A DNA stretch of 64,000 bases from Escarpia spicata (lineage: Eukaryota; Annelida; Polychaeta; Sabellida; Siboglinidae), in NCBI GenBank assembly GCA_963995525.1, contig OZ023213.1, forward strand, positions 19,090,072 to 19,154,071, written 5' to 3'. The position numbers and the translations under genes are program-made. The notes beneath the pieces are model-generated. The model saw nothing but the letters and a program-made list of their open reading frames with translations. It was not told where the DNA came from and made no database searches. Shown piece by piece: positions 55,962 to 64,000 of the stretch (position 1 is its first letter; the number at the start of each line of letters is the position of its first letter).

Positions 55962-57508
55962 AGAACATCATCAGACTATGCCCCTCAAAGACATGCAGTC
56001 TGGATTCCTGTCCCACTGATCTTCTGAAGAAAACACTACGTATCCACATTCCCTATCTCGAGGCAATAGTGAACAACAGCTTTAAGCAAGGACTATTTCC
56101 GATCACTTTGAGAACAGCAATTGTAAAACCACTTCTAAAAACCGACACTCTCGACAGAGATCTGCTGAAGAACTACAGACCGGTCTCCAACATAGCATTC
56201 ATCGGCAAAGTCCTAGAGAAAGTTGCAGTTCGTCGTCTGATTGATCATCTCACTGTCAACGGGCTGCATGAAGAATACCAATCAGCATATAAGATGCTTC
56301 GCAGTACAGGGACTGCCCTATTGCGTGTCCAGCTTGATATTGCTGGTGCACTTGACAAGAATCGTGCAATGTTGTTTGTCATGCTGGATTTATCAGCCGC
56401 ATTTGACACGATTGACCATAAACACTTACTGACACTACTGCATGACGAGTACGGTGTGCGCGAAACGGCATTATCATGGTTCCGGACGTACTTGGGAGAC
56501 CGCACCCATCGTGTCCAGATTGACTCAATAACATCCGAGTCTATTCCGCTACAGAGTGGTGTGCCCCAGGGCTCGGTCCTTGGGCCAGTTGTCTTCACTC
56601 TATACACCACACCAATGCAGCGCATATTCAAAAGATATGAAATAAAGTACCATAAATATGCTGATGACATTCAATTATATGCGTCATACAATCCAGCTAT
56701 ACCAGGCGACCAAGCACAAACAATGAGGCGACTCACAGACTGCATTGGGGAAGTCAGGCGATGGATGGCGCTGCGCATGCTGAAACTAAATGATGAAAAA
56801 ACTAAGATGACCATCTTAACATCAAAACATCATCTCAAGATGTACGGAGGTTGCTCTATGACCATTGGAGACGATATAATTTCACCAGTAGACTGCATAC
56901 GGAATTTGGGAATTATCATGGACCAACATCTCACGATGACACATCACGTGACTGCTGTGTGTGCTGCATGTAACTACCATCTGTACAGACTGTCATCAAT
57001 ACGGCACTATCTTACAGTTGAAGCCGCGAAAAGTGCTGTCAACGCACTCGTCACCTCTCGCTTGGACTATTGTAACGCACTCTTGCACAACTTACCGTTA
57101 TCCCAGACAGCTCGGTTGCAGCGAGTCCAGAACAATGCAGCCAGACTAGTAACACGCACCAGTAGACATGACCATATAACGCCAGTGTTAAAGGAACTGC
57201 ATTGGCTGCCGGTTGCGAGTCGAGTTGTGTTCAAGGTGTTGGTGATGACTTACAAATGTAGTCATGGTTTAGCGCCGTCTTATCTGGCAGAACTTGTGCA
57301 GCCACGAAAGCGTGATGGACGTCTACGCCAGGACCATGCGCCAACACTGCGCCAAGGCATCACGAAGAAATGCATCGGCGACTCGGCATTTGGCGCAGCA
57401 GCACCGCGACTATGGAATGAACTACCGGTGGACCTTCGTGCATCAGGGACACTGGATAGGTTTAGAAAGTCTTTAAAGACTCATCTTTTTATTATACATT
57501 TTAATTAA
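55937..57508 (+). CDS. U10 RT2, open
   Basis: Haplotype I protein. The A-run in its 3' UTR near 57541 is altered (it runs into TTATTATTTG, lacking the usual TTGTATTATTTG), which makes this unit 1 bp shorter. Confidence 0.85.
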   Translation, partial: LPTSEDEIKNIIRLCPSKTCSLDSCPTDLLKKTLRIHIPYLEAIVNNSFKQGLFPITLRTAIVKPLLKTDTLDRDLLKNYRPVSNIAFIGKVLEKVAVRRLIDHLTVNGLHEEYQSAYKMLRSTGTALLRVQLDIAGALDKNRAMLFVMLDLSAAFDTIDHKHLLTLLHDEYGVRETALSWFRTYLGDRTHRVQIDSITSESIPLQSGVPQGSVLGPVVFTLYTTPMQRIFKRYEIKYHKYADDIQLYASYNPAIPGDQAQTMRRLTDCIGEVRRWMALRMLKLNDEKTKMTILTSKHHLKMYGGCSMTIGDDIISPVDCIRNLGIIMDQHLTMTHHVTAVCAACNYHLYRLSSIRHYLTVEAAKSAVNALVTSRLDYCNALLHNLPLSQTARLQRVQNNAARLVTRTSRHDHITPVLKELHWLPVASRVVFKVLVMTYKCSHGLAPSYLAELVQPRKRDGRLRQDHAPTLRQGITKKCIGDSAFGAAAPRLWNELPVDLRASGTLDRFRKSLKTHLFIIHFN

Positions 57509-58316
57509 TTTGAATTGTTTCGTCGTGACGGACATTATTTAAAAAAAAAATTATTATTTGTCTTAAAATTAGTGTTTCTATTTTAATGTTCAGTATTATA
57601 TGTCTTAAAACCAGTGTTTAGTTTTTTTAATACATTAATATACATTTATTTTATCACTTGTACAGCGCATCGATCCGCTATGCGGGAATTAGCGCTAAAG
57701 AAATACCGTATTATTATATTATTATTATTAAATCTTGTACTTAAATTATTTGGGCGATAATACAGGTCGATTTGATTTTCGCGCTAGCAGGCTTACGTAC
57801 ACAACATACTAAGGCAGGGGCAGTCACCTATAAACTATATACTAACAGGCCTTATAAACAAGACGTTCTTTTATACCCAGAATCGCCATGGGGGTGAAAA
57901 CCTCTGACTTTTCTTTGCACGGGCACTAAACTTCTTGTTACTTTGCACAGGCCTGCTGAGCGCGAACAATCATACGACCTGTAATATTGCCATTGATTAT
58001 CGCCAACCCACTCTTTAATAACCTAGACATTTACATTATTTTTAGTACAATTATACAGTTTTAGAATATTTTATTATTTTCAATTACTTATAATTTTTAT
58101 GAGACATTATTATTTTATTCTTAACCATTTTGAGGATAGACAATGTCACCAGCATTTTTATTGTGTGTTTTATTTTTATCCTGTGCTGTTGCTTCGAGAA
58201 GTTACGATTTTACGCTGTGCAAGCCACTTAGTCCCCAACAGTCGGCTGTCAATTTAACAGTTTCTCAGTACATGAGAACAAAAAATTCCTTGTCACATCT
58301 TCACAGTTTGCCATGA

Positions 58317-59813
58317 CTTAATCTTTGCTTTAATAGAAAGTTATTGCCAATCCCCCGCTCCAAGCCAACGTTTAAATTGGCAATTATTATATTACTAGCA
58401 GGAGATGTAAGTCTTAATCCTGGACCTGCTATTAGGCGCAATATTCGAGTAGCCACCACTAACGTTCGATCTATTCGAGACAAAACAGCCTCGCTTACCG
58501 ATTTATTAACTTCCAAGACATTAGACATCCTTGCAGTCACTGAAACCTGGCTCAGACCACATGACACAGCTGCATACATTGCTGAAATTTTTCCTTCCAG
58601 TTTCACCTTCCATCATCGCCCACGTTCAGTTGGGCGAGGTGGTGGTGTTGGATTTCTCGTTTCAAAACAGTTCAAAGTTAATTTGCATTCAAACCCTGAT
58701 TACTCCAGCTTTGAGGCCATCTGTGCCGAAATTTCCGATTCATCTTTCTCTGCTTATTTTGTGTGCATTTATCGCCCTCCAGGACACCCGGCCCATTTCT
58801 TTGAAGAATTCCAGGATCTACTTGAAAATCTGGCAACTATTTATTCAGAATTTTATATACTCGGTGATTTTAATCTTCACCTGGACTCACCTACATCAAC
58901 AACAAGTACATTTAAAGACATTCTGGCATCCTATGACATGAAACAACATGTTACCTTCTCAACACACATACATGGCCATTGGCTCGATCACTTAATCACC
59001 TGTTCAGATTGTAACAATATTCAGACACCTACTGCTTCAGAAGGTTTATCAGACCACCACACTGTCATTGCTGATCTCAAAGTTACTAGAATTCCCGTAG
59101 AGTCCAAGCACAATGTGTTTTACCGACCGATCCATAAGATTGACATTGCTGCATTAATGACAGACATCCTTAAATCCGACCTCATCAGTAACCCCAAAGA
59201 ACATCTGTCATATCTGTGTCGACAGTACTGTCAAGTACTCAAAGATTTACTTAATAAACATGCACCCCTGAGATCTAAATTTGTGTCCCAAAAGCCACAT
59301 GCTCCATGGATGACTCCTGAAATTTTACAATCTAAAAAGCGCCGGCGCTATCTTGAACGTGTATGGCGCAAATGACGCTCGCCTTTGGACAGATCACGAT
59401 ATTCTAAACAGTGTCATTACTGCAACAGACAAATGGCCAAAGCTAAATCAAATTATACAAACATGGTCTCGAGTAACTCTGATAACCCACGTCAGCTATG
59501 GAACTGCATAAATCATATTTTACACAGACGGCCGCCTCCATCTCTACCTAGTCATGTGAAAGTCAAATCTCTGTGTGACTCGTTTTCTAGTCATTTCAAA
59601 GATAAAATAAGTTTTATACGTTCTGCTTTTCCATGTAACACTTTAAGTTCTGTAAATGTGGACTCCCCGCAAGTAAATTCTCCACTTGTATTGTTTGTGC
59701 CAGCCACAGTTGATGAAGTGAGGAAAATAATAATGTCCTCCCCAAATGCGATCTCGATCCATTACCAACCATACTACTTAAAGCATGTCTTGACTCTTTA
59801 CTTGGTACAATAA
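58317..59813 (+). pseudogene. U11 EN, TGA at 59373-59375
   Basis: Haplotype II (TTTTAC, TGA) but with MPIPRS in place of MPTPRS, so the first marker has been exchanged with haplotype I. Confidence 0.85.
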
Positions 59814-60545
59814 CGAATATCATAAATTTATCACTGAGTTCGGGTAAATTCCCAGATGATTTTAAACATGCACATGTAAATCTTGTTCTCAAGAAGACTT
59901 CTCTGCCAAAAGATGATTTCAAAAATTATAGGCCTATTTCTAATCTTAGCTTTATTTCTAAGATACTTGAGAAAGTCGTAGCAAGCCGTCTACGGTGTCA
60001 CATCAAGCTCAACTTGTTTATCCAGTGTGCTTTAATCAGCATACAAACAATTTCATTCTACGGAGACTGCTCTCCTAAAAGTACACAATGATGTTATATT
60101 AAACATTGATCAAGGCAAAGTAACTGCATTTACCTTGCTTGATCTGTCTGCCGCCTTTGGTACCATTGATCACAACACTCTTGTCAAACGTTTACCAATG
60201 TGGTATGGCATATCTGGCACAGCTCTGACCTGCTTTTCTTCATATCTAACCAATATACATCAATGTATAAAGATAGATAATTACTTTTCAACCTCACTCC
60301 CCACTTCATGTGGCATTCCCCAAGGTTCCGTTCTTGGGCCTTTGCTTTTCACTCTCTACACTACGCCACTCAGCTCTGTAATCCAACGTCATAACTTGGA
60401 TCATTACCTTTATGCAGATGACACACATATCTACATTTCCTTGGCCACGCCCGATACAAGTCACTCTCTACACCGACTCAACGATTGTCTCCAAGATGTT
60501 TCTTCATGGATGCCCGATAGCTACCTACCAGTGAAGATGAAATAA
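59756..60545 (+). pseudogene. U11 RT1, extra TAA
   Basis: Haplotype II with TAA at 60033-60035, N149H, T163P. Confidence 0.85.
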
Positions 60546-62092
60546 AGAACATCATCAGACTATGCCCCTCAAAGACATGCAGTCTGGATTCCTGTCCCAC
60601 TGATCTTCTGAAGAAAACACTACGTATCCACATTCCCTATCTCGAGGCAATAGTGAACAACAGCTTTAAGCAAGGACTATTTCCGATCACTTTGAGAACA
60701 GCAATTGTAAAACCACTTCTAAAAACCGACACTCTCGACAGAGATCTGCTGAAGAACTACAGACCGGTCTCCAACATAGCATTCATCGGCAAAGTCCTAG
60801 AGAAAGTTGCAGTTCGTCGTCTGATTGATCATCTCACTGTCAACGGGCTGCATGAAGAATACCAATCAGCATATAAGATGCTTCGCAGTACAGAGACTGC
60901 CCTATTGCGTGTCCAGCTTGATATTGCTGGTGCACTTGACAAGAATCGTGCAATGTTGTTTGTCATGCTGGATTTATCAGCCGCATTTGACACGATTGAC
61001 CATAAACACTTACTGACACTACTGCATGACGAGTACGGTGTGTGCGAAACGGCATTATCATGGTTCCGGATGTACTTGGGAGACCGCACCCATCGTGTCC
61101 AGATTGACTCAATAACATCCGAGTCTATTCCGCTACAGAGTGGTGTGCCCCAGGGCTCGGTCCTTGGGCCAGTTGTCTTCACTCTATACACCACACCAAT
61201 GCAGCGCATATTCAAAAGATATGAAATAAAGTACCATAAATATGCTGATGACATTCAATTATATGCGTCATACAATCCAGCTATACCAGGCGACCAAGCA
61301 CAAACAATGAGGCGACTCACAGACTGCATTGGGGAAGTCAGGCGATGGATGGCGCTGCGCATGCTGACACTAAATGATGAAAAAACTAAGATGACCATCT
61401 TAACATCAAAACATCATCTCAAGATGTACGGAGGTTGCTCTATTACCATTGGAGACGATATAATTTCACCAGTAGACTGCATACGGAATTTGGGAATTAT
61501 CATGGACCAACATCTAACGATGACACATCACGTGACTGCTGTGTGTGCTGCATGTAACTACCATCTGTACAGACTGTCATCAATACGGCACTATCTTACA
61601 GTTGAAGCCGCGAAAAGTGCTGTCAACGCACTCGTCACCTCTCGCTTGGACTATTGTAACGCACTCTTGCACAACTTACCGTTATCCCAGACAGCTCGGT
61701 TGCAGCGAGTCCAGAACAATGCAGCCAGACTAGTAACACGCACCAGTAGACATGACCATATAACGCCAGTGTTAAAGGAACTGCATTGGCTGCCGGTTGC
61801 GAGTCGAGTTGTGTTCAAGGTGTTGGTGATGACTTACAAATGTAGTCATGGTTTAGCGCCGTCTTATCTGGCAGAACTTGTGCAGCCACGAAAGCGTGAT
61901 GGACGTCTACGCCAGGACCATGCGCCAACACTGCGCCAAGGCATCACGAAGAAATGCATCGGCGACTCGGCATTTGGCGCAGCAGCACCGCGACTATGGA
62001 ATGAACTACCGGTGGACCTTCGTGCATCAGGGACACTGGATAGGTTTAGAAAGTCTTTAAAGACTCATCTTTTTATTATACATTTTAATTAA
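60521..62092 (+). CDS. U11 RT2, open
   Basis: Haplotype II with FRMY and CSITIG but NRAM, an intermediate between U3 and U8/U9. Confidence 0.85.
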   Translation, partial: LPTSEDEIKNIIRLCPSKTCSLDSCPTDLLKKTLRIHIPYLEAIVNNSFKQGLFPITLRTAIVKPLLKTDTLDRDLLKNYRPVSNIAFIGKVLEKVAVRRLIDHLTVNGLHEEYQSAYKMLRSTETALLRVQLDIAGALDKNRAMLFVMLDLSAAFDTIDHKHLLTLLHDEYGVCETALSWFRMYLGDRTHRVQIDSITSESIPLQSGVPQGSVLGPVVFTLYTTPMQRIFKRYEIKYHKYADDIQLYASYNPAIPGDQAQTMRRLTDCIGEVRRWMALRMLTLNDEKTKMTILTSKHHLKMYGGCSITIGDDIISPVDCIRNLGIIMDQHLTMTHHVTAVCAACNYHLYRLSSIRHYLTVEAAKSAVNALVTSRLDYCNALLHNLPLSQTARLQRVQNNAARLVTRTSRHDHITPVLKELHWLPVASRVVFKVLVMTYKCSHGLAPSYLAELVQPRKRDGRLRQDHAPTLRQGITKKCIGDSAFGAAAPRLWNELPVDLRASGTLDRFRKSLKTHLFIIHFN

Positions 62093-62901
62093 TTTGAATT
62101 GTTTCGTCGTGACGGACATTATTTAAAAAAAAATTGTATTATTTGTCTTAAAATGAGTGTTTCTATTTTAATGTTCAGTATTATATGTCTTAAAACCAGT
62201 GTTTAGTTTTTTTAATACATTAATATACATTTATGTTATCACTTGTACAGCGCATCGATCCGCTATGCGGGAATTAGCGCTAAAGAAATACCGTATTATT
62301 ATATTATTATTATTAAATCTTGTACTTAAATTATTTGGGCGATAATACAGGTCGATTTGATTTTCGCGCTAGCAGGCTTACGTACACAACATACTAAGGC
62401 AGGGGCAGTCACCTATACACTATATACTAACAGGCCTTATAAACAAGACGTTCTTTTATACCCAGAATCGCCATGGGGGTGAAAACCTCTGACTTTTCTT
62501 TGCACGGGCACTAAACTTCTTGTTACTTTGCACAGGCCTGCTGAGCGCGAACAATCATACGACCTGTAATATTGCCATTGATTATCGCCAACCCACTCTT
62601 TAATAACCTAGACATTTACATTATTTTTAGTACAATTATACAGTTTTAGAATATTTTATTATTTTCAATTACTTATAATTTTTATGAGACATTATTATTT
62701 TATTCTTAACCATTTTGAGGATAGACAATGTCACCAGCATTTTTATTGTGTGTTTTATTTTTATCCTGTGCTGTTGCTTCGAGAAGTTACGATTTTACGC
62801 TGTGCAAGCCACTTAGTCCCCAACAGTCGGCTGTCAATTTAACAGTTTCTCAGTACATGAGAACACAAAATTCCTTGTCACATCTTCACAGTTTGCCATG
62901 A

Positions 62902-64000
62902 CTTAATCTTTGCTTTAATAGAAAGTTATTGCCAATCCCCCGCTCCAAGCCAACGTTTAAATTGGCAATTATTATATTACTAGCAGGAGATGTAAGTCTT
63001 AATCCTGGACCTGCTATTAGGCGCAATATTCGAGTAGCCACCACTAACGTTCGATCTATTCGAGACAAAACAGCCTCGCTTACCGATTTATTAACTTCCA
63101 AGACATTAGACATCCTTGCAGTCACTGAGACCTGGCTCAGACCACATGACACAGCTGCATACATTGCTGAAATTTTTCCTTCCAGTTTCACCTTCCATCA
63201 TCGCCCACGTTCAGTTGGGCGAGGTGGTGGTGTTGGATTTCTCGTTTCAAAACAGTTCAAAGTTAATTTGCATTCAAACCCTGATTACTCCAGCTTTGAG
63301 GCCATCTGTGCCGAAATTTCCGATTCATCTTTCTCTGCTTATTTTGTGTGCATTTATCACCCTCCAGGACACCCGGCCCATTTCTTTGAAGAATTCCAGG
63401 ATCTACTTGAAAATCTGGCAACTATTTATTCAGAATTTTATATACTCGGTGATTTTAATCTTCACCTGGACTCACCTACATCAACAACAAGTACATTTAA
63501 AGACATTCTGGCATCCTATGACATGAAACAACATGTTACCTTCTCAACACACATACATGGCCATTGGCTCGATCACTTAATCACCTGTTCAGATTGTAAC
63601 AATATTCAGACACCTACTGCTTCAGAAGGTTTATCAGACCACCACACTGTCATTGCTGATCTCAAAGTTACTAGAATTCCCGTAGAGTCCAAGCACAATG
63701 TGTTTTACCGACCGATCCATAAGATTGACATTGCTGCATTAATGACAGACATCCTTAAATCCGACCTCATCAGTAACCCCAAAGAACATCTGTCATATCT
63801 GTGTCGACAGTACTGTCAAGTACTCAAAGATTTACTTAATAAACATGCACCCCTGAGATCTAAATTTGTGTCCCAAAAGCCACATGCTCCATGGATGACT
63901 CCTGAAATTCTACAATCTAAAAAGCGCCGGCGCTATCTTGAACGTGTATGGCGCAAATCACGCTCGCCTTTGGACAGATCACGATATTCTAAACAGTGTC
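62902..64000 (+). CDS. U12 EN, partial (cut by window end)
   Basis: Open up to the window edge. The TCA at the haplotype site (about 63958-63960), TTCTAC and IYHPPG mark it as haplotype I. The array clearly continues beyond the window. Confidence 0.85.

Larger units (their letters stand above)
9153..64000 (+). repeat. Head-to-tail array of a 4585-bp chimeric A/B retrotransposon unit
   Basis: Equivalent points recur every 4585 bp, with one 4584 step between U10 and U11. U0 differs in two ways: it lacks the 5' half of A and carries 94 extra bases. Unit starts, taken as the ATG of the signal-peptide frame, are U1 12294, U2 16879, U3 21464, U4 26049, U5 30634, U6 35219, U7 39804, U8 44389, U9 48974, U10 53559, U11 58143 and U12 62728; U12 is cut by the window end. 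Order in each unit: A signal frame, 2A-like/EN, linker, RT1 up to the junction, B RT2, 3' UTR with hairpin, (ATT)n, then about 410 bp of spacer/5' region. Units differ at only a handful of sites, whereas U0 has about a dozen differences in RT2 alone. Confidence 0.95.

Noticed and set aside
9153..64000. CRISPR, phage, integron or bacterial defence system as an explanation of the repeats
   Set aside because: The repeat unit is 4.6 kb, eukaryotic in character and fully explained by non-LTR retrotransposon domains; there are no short repeats with spacers or prokaryotic genes.
12294..64000. Two reverse transcriptases per unit as a designed dual-RT retroelement
   Set aside because: RT1 ends abruptly at an insertion junction, carries shared frameshifts and lacks a C-terminus, and RT2 lacks a start. 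The structure is a fusion of fragments and not a functional arrangement.

Overview
This is animal nuclear DNA, most likely from a marine invertebrate; a mollusc-like or other lophotrochozoan or basal-deuterostome genome would fit. The evidence is non-LTR retrotransposons with APE-type endonucleases, a decayed pogo/Tigger DNA transposon with a PHD finger, one splice-flanked alpha-carbonic-anhydrase exon, and AT-rich DNA with microsatellites. I see no bacterial gene organisation, CRISPR array, tRNA or rRNA. The species cannot be fixed from the sequence.

Layout. Bases 1-2884 hold no recognisable gene, only small repeats and a hairpin. Bases 2885-5851 are a dead pogo-family transposon: a transposase with one frameshift and a deletion of the catalytic core, twelve 36-bp repeats inside its C-terminal coding region, then a PHD finger. 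Bases 5852-8795 are mostly non-coding, with a (TA)n(CA)n microsatellite, a carbonic anhydrase exon on the minus strand (7256-7412) and the 3' end of a dead CR1-like retrotransposon on the minus strand (7588-8118).

From about 8796 to the window end lies the main feature: a head-to-tail array of a 4585-bp chimeric retrotransposon unit. There is one divergent edge copy (U0), eleven complete units (U1-U11) and the start of U12, and the array runs past base 64000. Each unit joins two different CR1/L2-like elements. Element A gives a 5' region, a short signal-peptide frame closed by a TGA, a 2A-like GDVSLNPGP, an APE endonuclease (EN), and a reverse transcriptase cut off after the YADD box (RT1). 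Element B gives a second reverse transcriptase, whole from its finger region to its C-terminus (RT2), a 3' hairpin and an (ATT)n tail.

The left edge shows how the chimera began. A doubly truncated piece of A (9153-9991) sits inside B, flanked by an 11-bp direct repeat (9142-9152 and 9992-10002). Removing the insert and one repeat restores B's reading frame across the join. All later units keep the right-hand A/B junction but carry the full 5' half of A on their left. The simplest model is unequal crossing-over between the nested A piece and a full-length A lying downstream. Element A was already broken before amplification, because the same two frameshifts occur in every copy. The units fall into two haplotypes, I and II, that alternate along the array as a dimer of about 9.17 kb. 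Two hybrid units (U5, U9) switch type within the same roughly 420-bp interval. The array therefore behaves like a satellite built from dead retrotransposons, not like a set of separate transposition events.
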